Assembly (NCBI GenBank): GCA_944382965.1
Contig: CALWOA010000021.1
Coordinates: forward strand, 1 to 36,993
Length of the DNA stretch: 36,993 nt
DNA from: an uncultured Oscillospiraceae bacterium
GTDB lineage: Bacteria > Bacillota > Clostridia > Oscillospirales > Oscillospiraceae
Direction: 5' to 3'
Within the stretch, counting starts at the first letter, position 1. Every line of letters starts with the position of its first letter. Positions 23,181-32,307 of the stretch are shown here, in pieces. Under the pieces are notes generated by a model, which did not search any database, was not told where the DNA came from, and saw nothing but the letters and a program-made list of their open reading frames with translations. Position numbers and translations under genes: made by a program.

Positions 23181-23200
23181 GCACTTAAGGAGAGAACACC

Positions 23201-23674
23201 ATGATCCAGAAACCCGAGATCCAATATATTGGCCAGTTTTACGTCTACGGCAGTGAAGCCAGACAGCTGGAGCATAAGAAGCAGCAGCGTAAGCCCAAAA
23301 CCAAGCTGCCCCTGGCCAGAGTGCGGAAAGTTGAAAAAATTTCCGTCGACCCGGTGGCCCTGGGGGGGATTGTGGTGGCAGTGGTACTGCTGGTGGCTAT
23401 GGCGGTTGGGGCGCTGCAGCTGCGAAGTGACTGGATCGAGTACAACCAGATGTCGTCCTATGTTTCTCAGCTGAAACAGGAAAATGCGCAGCTGACCCGC
23501 TCCTATCGTGCCGGCTACGATCTCGAAGAGGTGCGCAAGCGGGCAGCCGCACTGGGACTGGTGTCGGAAAGCGAAGCGCAGACTATGATTATTGCCGTAA
23601 CTGTCCCTACTGCCCAGCCGGAACCTACCTTCTGGGAAGAGGTTACCGGTTTCCTGAAGGGGCTGTTTGCATAA
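23201..23674 (+). CDS. ftsL: FtsL-like cell division protein
   Basis: 157 aa. A basic cytoplasmic segment (about 1-50) precedes one membrane span at 52-73 and an extracytoplasmic heptad-rich helix (about 74-125; SSYVSQLKQENAQLTRSYR), followed by a short tail ending in EEVTGFLKGLFA. This bitopic coiled-coil design and the position between rsmH and the division PBP identify FtsL, which forms a complex with DivIC/FtsB and FtsQ to activate FtsW and the PBP at the septum. Sequence conservation of FtsL is low, so the call rests on architecture and synteny. A ribosome site (AAGGAGAG) precedes the ATG. Confidence 0.85.
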   Translation: MIQKPEIQYIGQFYVYGSEARQLEHKKQQRKPKTKLPLARVRKVEKISVDPVALGGIVVAVVLLVAMAVGALQLRSDWIEYNQMSSYVSQLKQENAQLTRSYRAGYDLEEVRKRAAALGLVSESEAQTMIIAVTVPTAQPEPTFWEEVTGFLKGLFA

Positions 23675-23740
23675 TCCGTCATCTCGGCCATACAATTAAG
23701 ATAAAGCTGCGGTGGGCGGCGAGGGGTTCCCTTGCTGCCC
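23667..23740 (+). promoter_or_regulatory. Internal promoter and leader hairpin before the division PBP
   Basis: TTGCAT (23667-23672, overlapping the end of ftsL), an 18-nt spacer and TACAAT (23691-23696). A 12-bp hairpin (23714-23725 with 23729-23740, three wobble pairs, 3-nt loop) follows, with a weak ATTCTTT tail. The 106-nt gap is the longest inside the cluster before ftsZ. It may separate PBP expression from mraZ-rsmH-ftsL or attenuate it. Confidence 0.5.
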
Positions 23741-23780
23741 ATTCTTTGAACTCAGGGATTTGTCTTAAGGAGGGGCCGAT

Positions 23781-26105
23781 ATGGGTAGGAAAGAATATGA
23801 TTTGCTGCGCCTGAACAGCGGGCAGCATAAGAGAATCCTGCTGGTCATGCTGGTGCTGGGGATTTTGGCCTTTGTGCCGGTGGGCTGGCGGCTGTATACG
23901 CTGATGATTGACCAATATGAGTACTACGCCGGACTGGCTCTGCGGAACCAGACCCGGACTACATCGGTGACGGCTCACCGGGGGGACATCCTGGACCGAA
24001 ACATGAACATCCTGGCTACCTCGGTCAGTGTGGAAAACGTCTACCTGGATCCCCATGAGCTGAAACAGTCCAAAGCGGATATTCCTGCCTTGGCCCAGGC
24101 CTTGGGGAAGATTTTGGACAAGGACCCGGCTTGGATTGAAGAGCAGGCAGGGGATATCAAGCAGCGCTATAAGCAGATCGGCACCCGGGTGGATGAGGAA
24201 ACCGCTGGGAAAATCCGGGAGTATATTCAGCAGCAGGACATTTCCGGTGTCCACTTGGAACCAACCTCCCAGCGAACCTATCCCTTCGGCACCCTGGCAG
24301 CTCAGGTCATTGGCTTTACCAACGCCTCCAATGATGGCTCCGAAGGAGTGGAAGCTGCGTATGATTCTTACCTCTCCGGCAGTACTGGTCAGGTGATTAC
24401 CACCAAGGGCAATAACGAAATGGATATGCCCTTTTCCTATGAAAATTACATCGCTTCCCGTCAGGGCAACAGCGTGATTCTCACCCTGGACACCACGGTG
24501 CAGGCCTGCCTGGAAAAACAAATGGAAACCGCCATTGCCCGCTACGATGTGCAAAACGGCGCATTTGGCCTGGTGATGAATGTCAAAACCGGGGAGATTC
24601 TGGCCATGGCCACCCTGGGAAGCTATGATCCCAATAACTATCTGGAACTTGCCGATCCGGATGCCGCTGCCCAGGTGGAACTGCTTCGGCAGAACTACCT
24701 TGCCCAGCCGGAAGGCAGTGAAGAGTACGAAGCGGGAAAGCAGGCCTATACAGAAGCATTGTCCGCTGCCCGGCTGAAACAGTGGCGTAACCGTGTGCTC
24801 TCCGACGGCTATGAGCCGGGGTCAACTTTCAAGGTGCTGACCATGGCGGCGGCCCTGGACTGCGGCGCCATCGATCTGAACACCTCCTTCCATTGCTCTG
24901 GCTCGGAGCAGATTCCCGGGCGCTCCCAGCTGCTGCACTGCTGGCGCTCCCAGGGGCACGGGGCGGAAAAGACCCCCCAAGCCCTGCAAAATTCCTGCAA
25001 CATCGCCTTTGCCCATATCGCCCTGAAACTGGGCGGGGAGCGGTTTTACGAATACATTGAAAAGTTTGGAATCCTGGAAAAAACTGGAATCGACCTGACG
25101 GGAGAAAGCAAAGGCGTTTTCTTTGACAAGTCGCTGATTATCGACACAGACAAATGGGGCACGGCCTCCCTGACTTCCGGTTCCTTTGGACAGACCTTTA
25201 AGATCACCCCCTTGCAGCTGGTGCGGGCCATCGCTTCGGTGGTCAATGGGGGAAACCTGCTGGAACCCTACATCGTGTCGGAAATCGTGGATGCTGACGG
25301 CAACACGGTGATGAAGGCGGATCCTACAGTGGTGCGCCAGACCATCAGCAAGGAAACCTCCGACACCATGCGTACCCTGATTGAGTCCGTGGTAACGGAA
25401 GGCACCGCAAAAAATGCCCAGGTGGCGGGATTCTCCATCGGTGGGAAAACCGGTACCAGCGAAAAAATTGATGTCTTTGACGAGAACGGTCAGCGGGTGC
25501 AGGACAAGATCGTCTCTTTTGTAGGCATTGCGCCTATGAACGATCCGGAGTATCTGGTGCTGGTGGCGCTGGATACGCCTTCCCGGGAAACGGGAATTTA
25601 CATCTCCGGCGGTGTTATGGCGGCTCCTACCGTGGGAGCGGTGCTGGCGGATATCCTGCCCTATCTGGGCGTGGAGCGCACTTTCTCCGAAACAGACCCA
25701 GCCGGACTGGAAATTGTCGTGGAAGATCTGACAAACTTGACAGCACAAGATGCGGAGCGTAAACTAAAGGACATGGGTTTGAAGGCCAAATTTTCCGGCA
25801 CCGGAGAAACGGTGACCGGACAGATTCCGGCGGCGGGACAGACCGTTCCCGGCGGAAGCGAAGTGCTGCTGTACCTGGAGCAAGTGCCGGAAACCGCCCA
25901 GGTGACGGTGCCGGACTTTACGGGTATGAACCGGCAGCAGGCGACAGACGCAGCCGGAGCCCTGGGGCTGTATGTGCTGGTTTCCGGAAACGGGGAGGTT
26001 TCCTCTGATGTGACCGTAACTGCCCAGAGCATTCCCAAGGACACCCAGGTTTCTGTAGGAACCACCATTACCCTGGAATTTACCGATACCACTGCCCGGG
26101 ATTGA
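23781..26105 (+). CDS. Division-type class B penicillin-binding protein with two PASTA domains (FtsI/SpoVD)
   Basis: 774 aa. A short cytoplasmic N-terminus and one membrane span (about 18-42) lead to the dimerisation domain (TAHRGDILDRN near 68-78) and the transpeptidase domain with S348-T-F-K351, S405-C-N407 and K556-T-G-T559, all catalytic motifs present. Two PASTA repeats follow (about 655-710 and 712-770, the second opening VTVPDFTGMNRQQA). It crosslinks septal peptidoglycan together with FtsW. A helical insertion (LADPDAAAQ ... LKQWRNRVLSDGYEPGS) precedes the active serine, a feature also found in clostridial homologues. In Firmicutes dcw clusters both FtsI/PBP2B and SpoVD occupy this place; only one PBP is present here and sequence alone does not separate the two roles. 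A strong AAGGAGG precedes the start. Confidence 0.92.
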   Translation: MGRKEYDLLRLNSGQHKRILLVMLVLGILAFVPVGWRLYTLMIDQYEYYAGLALRNQTRTTSVTAHRGDILDRNMNILATSVSVENVYLDPHELKQSKADIPALAQALGKILDKDPAWIEEQAGDIKQRYKQIGTRVDEETAGKIREYIQQQDISGVHLEPTSQRTYPFGTLAAQVIGFTNASNDGSEGVEAAYDSYLSGSTGQVITTKGNNEMDMPFSYENYIASRQGNSVILTLDTTVQACLEKQMETAIARYDVQNGAFGLVMNVKTGEILAMATLGSYDPNNYLELADPDAAAQVELLRQNYLAQPEGSEEYEAGKQAYTEALSAARLKQWRNRVLSDGYEPGSTFKVLTMAAALDCGAIDLNTSFHCSGSEQIPGRSQLLHCWRSQGHGAEKTPQALQNSCNIAFAHIALKLGGERFYEYIEKFGILEKTGIDLTGESKGVFFDKSLIIDTDKWGTASLTSGSFGQTFKITPLQLVRAIASVVNGGNLLEPYIVSEIVDADGNTVMKADPTVVRQTISKETSDTMRTLIESVVTEGTAKNAQVAGFSIGGKTGTSEKIDVFDENGQRVQDKIVSFVGIAPMNDPEYLVLVALDTPSRETGIYISGGVMAAPTVGAVLADILPYLGVERTFSETDPAGLEIVVEDLTNLTAQDAERKLKDMGLKAKFSGTGETVTGQIPAAGQTVPGGSEVLLYLEQVPETAQVTVPDFTGMNRQQATDAAGALGLYVLVSGNGEVSSDVTVTAQSIPKDTQVSVGTTITLEFTDTTARD

Positions 26106-26140
26106 AAGGAATCCCGGCAAGTACTTGGAGGAATAGACAT

Positions 26141-27601
26141 ATGAAACTGAAACAGCTGCTGCAAGGCATTGACGTGTGGGAATGCACTGCTGACCCGGAA
26201 CTGGAGATTTCCCAAATTTGCTATGACTCCCGGAAAGTGACCCCGGGAAGCCTGTTTGCTGCCATATCCGGTTTTGCCTCCGATGGCAACCGCTTTATTC
26301 CCATGGCTATGGAAAAGGGCGCGGCGGCGGTGGTCACTGCCACGAAACCTAAGCAGGATGTTCCTTATGTGCTGGTGGCGTCCGACCGGCTGGCTCTGGC
26401 GCTGCTGAGCTGTAATTTCTACGGTCATCCGGCGAAGGACATGACCATGATCGGCATTACCGGTACCAATGGCAAAACCTCCAGCACCCTGCTGCTCAAG
26501 CAGGTGCTGGAAACCTGCCTGGGTGCCAAGGTGGGATTGGTTGGCACCATGGCTAACATGGTGGGGCAAGAAGTGATTCCCACCGAGCGCACCACTCCGG
26601 AAAGCCTGGAACTGCAGGAGTTGTTTGCCCGGATGCGGGATGCCGGATGCAGCCATGTGGTGATGGAAGTATCCAGCCATGCCATTACCCTGGAGCGGAT
26701 TGGCGGCATTCACTTTGACGTGGCGGCTTTTACCAATCTGACGGAGGATCATCTGGATTTCCACAAAACCATGGATGCTTACTGCGATGCAAAAGCAGAA
26801 CTGATGCGCCGGTGTGACCGGGCGGTAATCAACATGGACGATGCCTATTCCAGCCGGATGATTGCGGCGGCCGCTTGCCCGGTGCTGCGGACTTCCGAAA
26901 CGGCTCAGGGAGATCTGTGGGCCAAGGATGTGGAGCTTCACGCCGAAGGCGTTTGCTTCACTGCGGTGGAAGGGCAGAATCAGGCGAAGGTCAGCCTGCC
27001 CATTCCGGGCCGGTTCACGGTGTACAATGCCCTGACCGTTCTGGGCATTGCCCGGCAGCTGGGAATCTCTTTGGCAGACTGCGCTCAGGCGCTGAAAACT
27101 GCCCAGGGTGTCAAAGGCCGGGTAGAGGTGGTGCCCACTCCCGGAATGCCTTACAGCGTGCTCATTGACTATGCTCACACCCCCGATGGCCTGGAAAATG
27201 TACTGCGCTCGGTGAAGGATTTCTGCAAGGGACGGGTGATTGCGGTCTTTGGCTGCGGCGGAGATCGGGACCCGATGAAACGCCCCATTATGGGAAAAAT
27301 CGGCGTAGAGCTGTCCGACTTTGCGGTGATTACCTCGGACAATCCCCGGACAGAAGATCCGATGTCGATTATTGCGGACATCCTGAAAGGGGTAAAAAAG
27401 GAATCTGGGGAATATATTGTTATGGAAGATCGCCGCAAAGCCATCAGATATGCTATGGACATTGGGAAAAAAGATGATATAATTGTACTTGCTGGAAAAG
27501 GGCATGAGACCTATCAGGACATCGGCGGTCACAAGTACCACCTGGACGAACGGGAAGAGGTCGCAGCCCATCTGGAAGAATTGAGGAATCACAATGGCTA
27601 A
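26141..27601 (+). CDS. murE: UDP-N-acetylmuramoyl-L-alanyl-D-glutamate--2,6-diaminopimelate ligase
   Basis: 486 aa. The start at 26141 follows TTGGAGGA; an upstream TTG extension lacks a ribosome site. It adds the third stem-peptide residue to UDP-MurNAc-L-Ala-D-Glu using ATP. The Mur-ligase P-loop is G108-TNGKTS114; the substrate segments TTPESLELQ and VMEVSSHAI are conserved; D400-N-P-R403 is the signature selecting meso-diaminopimelate rather than L-lysine. The peptidoglycan is therefore predicted to be the mDAP type. The C-terminal VLAGKGHETYQDI block is complete. It overlaps murF by 8 nt. Confidence 0.97.
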   Translation: MKLKQLLQGIDVWECTADPELEISQICYDSRKVTPGSLFAAISGFASDGNRFIPMAMEKGAAAVVTATKPKQDVPYVLVASDRLALALLSCNFYGHPAKDMTMIGITGTNGKTSSTLLLKQVLETCLGAKVGLVGTMANMVGQEVIPTERTTPESLELQELFARMRDAGCSHVVMEVSSHAITLERIGGIHFDVAAFTNLTEDHLDFHKTMDAYCDAKAELMRRCDRAVINMDDAYSSRMIAAAACPVLRTSETAQGDLWAKDVELHAEGVCFTAVEGQNQAKVSLPIPGRFTVYNALTVLGIARQLGISLADCAQALKTAQGVKGRVEVVPTPGMPYSVLIDYAHTPDGLENVLRSVKDFCKGRVIAVFGCGGDRDPMKRPIMGKIGVELSDFAVITSDNPRTEDPMSIIADILKGVKKESGEYIVMEDRRKAIRYAMDIGKKDDIIVLAGKGHETYQDIGGHKYHLDEREEVAAHLEELRNHNG

Positions 27602-28952
27602 TCTTACCCTGCGTCAGGCCGCCCGCTGGTGCGGCGGCACTGTGGATGAACAATACGCCGATGTGGAATTTTTCGGCGCCAATAACGATACCCGGATTCT
27701 GAAACCGGGACAGCTGTTTCTGGCTCTGAAAGGCGCGCGGGACGGACATGATTTCATTCCTGCTGCTATGGAAAAGGGAGCCGCGGCGGTACTGTGCAGC
27801 CGCCGGGTGGGGGACTATCCCGCCATTTATGTGGACGATCCCCGGAAAGCTTTGGGAGATATCGCCCGGGAAGAGCTCAAGCGCATCGGTGCCAAAGTGG
27901 TGGCGGTCACCGGCTCTGTGGGCAAAAGCACCACCAAGGAAATGATCGCCAAGGTTTTGGAGAGTACATACCGGGTCAGCAAAACCCCCGCCAACCACAA
28001 CAATGATATCGGCATGCCCATGGCGATTCTGTCCATGCCGGCGGATACGGAAGTAGCGGTGCTGGAAATGGGAATGAACCACTTCCGGGAAATTGCTTAC
28101 CTTTCCCAAATTGCCCACCCGGATGTGGCGGTGATTGTGAACATCGGCACATCCCATATTGAATTCCTGGGTTCCCAGGAGGGAATCCGGAAGGCCAAGC
28201 TGGAAATCACGGAAGGCATGAGCGCCCGGGGAATGCTGCTGCTCAATGGCGACGATACGCTCCTGCGCTATCTGGATGAAAAGCCTCAGCAGCGGATTAC
28301 CTACTTCGGACAGTCAGAAGGCTGCGATATTCGTGGACTGGATGCCAGACAGGACGGGGAACTTCTGCGCTTCCGGGTGGAGGCAGGCAAGCTGTCTTTG
28401 CCGGTGCGGATGAGCCTGGAAGGGGTGCATTTTGTCAACGATGCTTTGGCGGCGGTTGCCGTGGGGCTGAAACTGGCGGTCCCTTCCGAGAAGATTGAGG
28501 AAAGTCTGGCTGAATTCCAGAACATTTCCGGACGCCAGGAAATTTTCCAGGCCAATGGCTATACCATTATCAAAGACTGCTATAATGCCGGACCGGAATC
28601 CATGGCGGCGGCCCTGGGGGTCCTGGGGAATCGCCCCGGACGGCATATTGCGGTGCTGGGGGACATGCTGGAACTGGGAGACTGTGCCCAGGCTGAGCAT
28701 TATAAGGTAGGCCGGATTGCCGCGGAGAAGGCGGATCTGGTATTTGCCTATGGCCCCTATGCCCAGCGGGTAATTGCCGGTACCATTACCGGCGGCATGC
28801 CGGAAAGCCGGGGAAAGGCGTACCTGGACCGGCAGGAGCTGGTGAAGGCCCTGAAGCTGGCAGCCAAGCCCGGAGACGTGATTTTGTTCAAAGCCAGTCA
28901 CGGAATGCATCTGGAGCTTGCTCTGGAAGCATTTCTGAAGGAAGAAAGATAG
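27594..28952 (+). CDS. murF: UDP-N-acetylmuramoyl-tripeptide--D-alanyl-D-alanine ligase
   Basis: 452 aa, standard length. It adds the D-Ala-D-Ala dipeptide, completing UDP-MurNAc-pentapeptide. The P-loop G107-SVGKST113 and the following TPANHNNDIGMP, VLEMGMNHFREI and IIKDCYNAGPESMAAAL are family hallmarks. A C-terminal AVLGDMLELG and VLFKASHGMHLE complete the fold. ddl, which supplies D-Ala-D-Ala, is not in the window. It starts 8 nt before the murE stop and ends 13 nt before mraY, consistent with coupled translation. Confidence 0.97.
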   Translation: MANLTLRQAARWCGGTVDEQYADVEFFGANNDTRILKPGQLFLALKGARDGHDFIPAAMEKGAAAVLCSRRVGDYPAIYVDDPRKALGDIAREELKRIGAKVVAVTGSVGKSTTKEMIAKVLESTYRVSKTPANHNNDIGMPMAILSMPADTEVAVLEMGMNHFREIAYLSQIAHPDVAVIVNIGTSHIEFLGSQEGIRKAKLEITEGMSARGMLLLNGDDTLLRYLDEKPQQRITYFGQSEGCDIRGLDARQDGELLRFRVEAGKLSLPVRMSLEGVHFVNDALAAVAVGLKLAVPSEKIEESLAEFQNISGRQEIFQANGYTIIKDCYNAGPESMAAALGVLGNRPGRHIAVLGDMLELGDCAQAEHYKVGRIAAEKADLVFAYGPYAQRVIAGTITGGMPESRGKAYLDRQELVKALKLAAKPGDVILFKASHGMHLELALEAFLKEER

Positions 28953-28965
28953 TGGAGGAAATACC

Positions 28966-29943
28966 ATGACGAGAATCTTACTTACAGCTGCGGCGGGGTT
29001 TGTCCTGTCGGGACTGTTGGGATATCTGCTGCTGCCGGTGCTGCGGGCTCTGAAGGCAGGCCAGTCCATCCGGGAGATCGGCCCGACCTGGCACAACTAT
29101 AAATCCGGCACACCGATGATGGGCGGACTGATGTTCATTTTTGCGGCAATTCTATGCCTGCTGATGAATGCCCCGGCCATGGAGGATTATTCGGTACTGT
29201 ATGTGCTGGTTCTGGCGCTGTGTTTTGGGTTTATCGGCTTTCTGGACGACTTTACCAAGATCAAATACAAGCGCAACTTAGGCCTGACCACATTGCAGAA
29301 AGCCATGCTGCAAATGGCGGTTTCGGCGATTTTCCTGTATGTCATGTACCGCAGCGGCAGCATGGATACCCACCTGTACATCCCGTTTTTCAATGTCAGT
29401 TTTGACCTGCATCCCATTGTGTATATTTTCTTTGCCATGTTTGTCATGGTGGGCTGCGTCAATTCCGTAAATCTGACCGACGGTGTGGACGGACTGTCCA
29501 GTTCGGTAACGCTGCCGGTGATGGTGTTCTTTGCCGCAGCGGCGATGGCGCTGGGCAAGTGGGAACTGGCACTGCTCCCGGCTTCTCTGGTGGGCGGCCT
29601 GATTGCGTACCTGTTCTACAATTGGCACCCGGCGAAAGTGTTCATGGGAGACACCGGCTCGCTGTTCCTGGGCGGCGTGGTCTGCGCCCTGGCTTTTGCC
29701 TTGGAAATGCCCCTGGTATTGATTCTGGTGGGCTTTGTGTACATCTGTGAGACGCTGTCTGTGATCTTGCAGGTTTCCTACTTCAAAATGACCCATGGCA
29801 AGCGCCTGTTTAAGATGTCTCCCATCCACCACCATTTTGAGATGTGCGGCTGGAAGGAAGAGAAAATTGTATTGACCTTTGCCAGTGTGTCGGCAATTAT
29901 GTGCCTGCTGGCCTGGGTGGGAATTTCCGGCCTGATTGGCTAA
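28966..29943 (+). CDS. mraY: Phospho-N-acetylmuramoyl-pentapeptide-transferase
   Basis: 325 aa with about ten spans. It transfers phospho-MurNAc-pentapeptide to undecaprenyl phosphate, forming lipid I on the inner face of the membrane. Conserved elements: GTPMMGG near 45-51, FLDDFTKIKYKRNLGL with the Asp pair near 87-88, NSVNLTDGVDGLSS near 166-179, FMGDTGSLFLGG near 226-237, and MSPIHHHFE near 285-293. All catalytic Asp and His residues are visible. In most dcw clusters murD follows; here it does not. Confidence 0.97.
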   Translation: MTRILLTAAAGFVLSGLLGYLLLPVLRALKAGQSIREIGPTWHNYKSGTPMMGGLMFIFAAILCLLMNAPAMEDYSVLYVLVLALCFGFIGFLDDFTKIKYKRNLGLTTLQKAMLQMAVSAIFLYVMYRSGSMDTHLYIPFFNVSFDLHPIVYIFFAMFVMVGCVNSVNLTDGVDGLSSSVTLPVMVFFAAAAMALGKWELALLPASLVGGLIAYLFYNWHPAKVFMGDTGSLFLGGVVCALAFALEMPLVLILVGFVYICETLSVILQVSYFKMTHGKRLFKMSPIHHHFEMCGWKEEKIVLTFASVSAIMCLLAWVGISGLIG

Positions 29944-29949
29944 TGACTG

Positions 29950-29980
29950 TGGAGGATAGCTTCCTCCAGAGAACCTTTTT
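29950..29980 (+). terminator. Hairpin with T5 between mraY and ftsW
   Basis: A 7-bp stem (TGGAGGA, 29950-29956, with TCCTCCA, 29962-29968) is followed by GAGAACCTTTTT. It is a modest intrinsic terminator or attenuator at the place usually occupied by murD. Confidence 0.4.
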
Positions 29981-30001
29981 CATTGAGGAAAGGAGCTTCT
30001 T

Positions 30002-31171
30002 ATGGCAGCGGAGCGTAAACTCCATGCCAAAGAGGACCGCCGCCGGAAGCTTTCGGCGGGGGAAAGTGTAGACTATCCGTTTTTGCTTCTGGTGCTGTTG
30101 CTGCTGACGGTGGGGCTTGCCATGCTGTATTCTGCCAGCTACGCCCAGAGCCAATACGACACCAGCTACGAAATCACAACCAAGTATCTGCAAAAACAAG
30201 GGGTCTGTGCCGCAATTGGCCTGGCAGCCATGTACTTTTTTAGCCGGATTCCTGCCGGAATGTGGCATCGGCTGGCCTGGCCCCTGTATGGCGTCAGCAT
30301 TGTGCTGCTGCTGTCTGTACTGCTCATCGGAGAAGAGGTTAACGGTGCCAAACGCTGGATCAACCTGGCGGGCATCCAGTTTCAGCCCTCCGAAATTGCG
30401 AAGTTTACCATGATTGTTCTCTTTGCCCGACTGACCCGAGGATTTGGGCAGCGGGCCCAGAATTTCCGCTATGGCGTCATGGGCTTCGGTATGGCGCTGA
30501 TGGGGATTTTGGTTCCCCTGGCGCTGGAGAAACACCTGAGTGCCATCATGCTCATGGGCATGGTGGCGGTGGTGATGATGTTCGTTGCCGGCACCAGTCC
30601 CAAATGGCTCCTGGCTGGCGCGGCGGCAGCGGCGGTATTTGTGGTGATATACATCACTTTTATGGGTTACGCCGGTGATCGGGTCACGGCCTGGCTCCAT
30701 CCGGAGCAGGACCCGGGAGATACGGGCTATCAGATTTTGCAGTCGCTGTACGCCATCGGCTCCGGCGGACTGTTCGGCCTGGGCTACGGCAAATCCCGGC
30801 AGAAATATCTGTATCTGCCTTTTCAGTATAACGACTATATCTTCGCCATTTGCTGCGAAGAACTGGGGCTGGTGGGTGCACTGGCCATTGCGGCACTGTT
30901 CGCCGTAACCATTTTGCGGGGCTATTGGATCGCGCTGCATGCCCGGGATCGGTTTTCTACGGTTCTGGCGGCGGGACTAACCACCCTGATTGCGGTCCAG
31001 ACCATTTTGAATCTTTGCGTTGTCACGAATCTGCTTCCTTCCACCGGAATTGCCTTGCCGTTCTTTTCCTACGGCGGCACGGCTCTGGCGGTGAATCTGG
31101 GGGAAATGGGAATCGTTTTAAGTATATCCAGACACAGAAATCAGAGAAAAATCCAGGAGGAAATCCAATGA
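30002..31171 (+). CDS. ftsW: SEDS-family lipid II polymerase/division protein FtsW
   Basis: 389 aa with about ten spans after a basic 30-residue N-terminus. SEDS features: GLAMLYSASYAQ near 38-49, the ANGAKRWI-like EVNGAKRWINLAGIQFQPSEIAK block near 112-134 with the QPSE motif, EKHLSAIMLM, and the C-terminal GIALPFFSYGGTALAVNLGEMGI. It polymerises lipid II glycan strands at the septum with the partner PBP encoded upstream. Synteny (mraY-ftsW-murG) favours FtsW over RodA. AAAGGAG precedes the ATG, and the gene overlaps murG by 4 nt (ATGA). Confidence 0.95.
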   Translation: MAAERKLHAKEDRRRKLSAGESVDYPFLLLVLLLLTVGLAMLYSASYAQSQYDTSYEITTKYLQKQGVCAAIGLAAMYFFSRIPAGMWHRLAWPLYGVSIVLLLSVLLIGEEVNGAKRWINLAGIQFQPSEIAKFTMIVLFARLTRGFGQRAQNFRYGVMGFGMALMGILVPLALEKHLSAIMLMGMVAVVMMFVAGTSPKWLLAGAAAAAVFVVIYITFMGYAGDRVTAWLHPEQDPGDTGYQILQSLYAIGSGGLFGLGYGKSRQKYLYLPFQYNDYIFAICCEELGLVGALAIAALFAVTILRGYWIALHARDRFSTVLAAGLTTLIAVQTILNLCVVTNLLPSTGIALPFFSYGGTALAVNLGEMGIVLSISRHRNQRKIQEEIQ

Positions 31172-32289
31172 ATCTGATCTTTACCTGCGGCGGAACCGCC
31201 GGACATATCAATCCGGCTATTGCCGTGGCCAATATGATGAAAGAGCGGCACCCGGATTGCAATATTTTGTTTATCGGTGCCTGCGGTCATATGGAAGAAA
31301 AACTGGTTCCCCAGGCGGGGTATCCGGTCAAATGCCTGCCTGGCTCCGGCCTGTGCCGGGGAAAAAACCTGGCTGCCGTAAAAAAGAACCTGCACGCTGT
31401 GGAGTGCGTGCTGGAGGCTGTTCGGGCCTGTAAGGCGATTTTCCGGGAATTTAAGCCCGATGTGGTTATCGGCACCGGCGGCTACGCCAGCTTCCCGGCG
31501 CTGTATGCCGCCCAGGCCATGGGCATTCCCACCTGCGTCCATGAAAGCAACGCTGTTCCCGGAGTAACCACCAAGCTGGCTGCCAATAAGGCCAGCCGGG
31601 TGCTGGTGGCCTTTGAAGAAAGCGTCCAGCACTACAAGCACCCGGAGAAGGTGGAAGTGGTTGGCATGCCGGTGCGGCAGGAGTTCCTGTTTACCACCAA
31701 GGAACAGGCACGGAAGGAGCTGGGGCTGGAAGGCCCTGTGGTTGTGTCTGCCTTTGGCAGCCAGGGTGCCAAGGTGATGAATGAAACCATTGCCGATATG
31801 ATGGCTCTGGAGCAGAAGGACAATTTCCCCTTCCATCACATCCATGCTACCGGAAGCTTCGGCAGAGAATGGATGCCCCAGCGGGTGAAAGACAACGGCG
31901 TGGACTATCAGAACTGTCCCGCCCTGGATATCCGGGAGTATATCTACGATATGCCCCTGGAAATGGCGGCAGCCGATGTGGTTATCGGACGGGCGGGTTC
32001 TGCTACCTGTAATGAAATTGCCGCAGCAGGAACCCCCTGCATTCTGATTCCCTCTCCCAACGTGACCAACAATCACCAGGAGAAAAATGCCCGGGTCCTG
32101 GAAGCAGGCGGCGGCGCCGTGGTGTTGCTGGAGAAGGACTGCACCCCTCAGACCCTGTACGGACAGATCCAGGAACTGCTGGCGGATGAAAGCCGCCGGG
32201 AGGAGATGTCGAAGAAGCTTCACAGCATGGTGCGGCTGGATTCTACCCAGCGCATCTGCCAGATTGTGGAGGAGCTGTCCCAGCGCTAA
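31168..32289 (+). CDS. murG: UDP-GlcNAc:lipid I N-acetylglucosaminyltransferase
   Basis: 373 aa. The start at 31168 follows AGGAGG and makes an ATGA overlap with ftsW; a longer open frame reaching back into ftsW is discarded. It is a GT-B glycosyltransferase that adds GlcNAc to lipid I to make lipid II. Motifs: CGGTAGHINPA at 7-17, GTGGYASFPAL near 108-118, H125-ESNAVPG, SQGAKVMNETI, and the C-terminal donor site IGRAGSATCNEIAA near 272-285. All domains are present at standard length. Confidence 0.96.
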   Translation: MNLIFTCGGTAGHINPAIAVANMMKERHPDCNILFIGACGHMEEKLVPQAGYPVKCLPGSGLCRGKNLAAVKKNLHAVECVLEAVRACKAIFREFKPDVVIGTGGYASFPALYAAQAMGIPTCVHESNAVPGVTTKLAANKASRVLVAFEESVQHYKHPEKVEVVGMPVRQEFLFTTKEQARKELGLEGPVVVSAFGSQGAKVMNETIADMMALEQKDNFPFHHIHATGSFGREWMPQRVKDNGVDYQNCPALDIREYIYDMPLEMAAADVVIGRAGSATCNEIAAAGTPCILIPSPNVTNNHQEKNARVLEAGGGAVVLLEKDCTPQTLYGQIQELLADESRREEMSKKLHSMVRLDSTQRICQIVEELSQR

Positions 32290-32307
32290 GACCCCAGGAG
32301 GAACAAT

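Noticed and set aside
25661-27592. 643-codon open frame on the minus strand across the PBP and murE genes
   Set aside because: It spans two unmistakable plus-strand genes, has no family features and no ribosome site. Its length reflects low stop-codon frequency in the complement.
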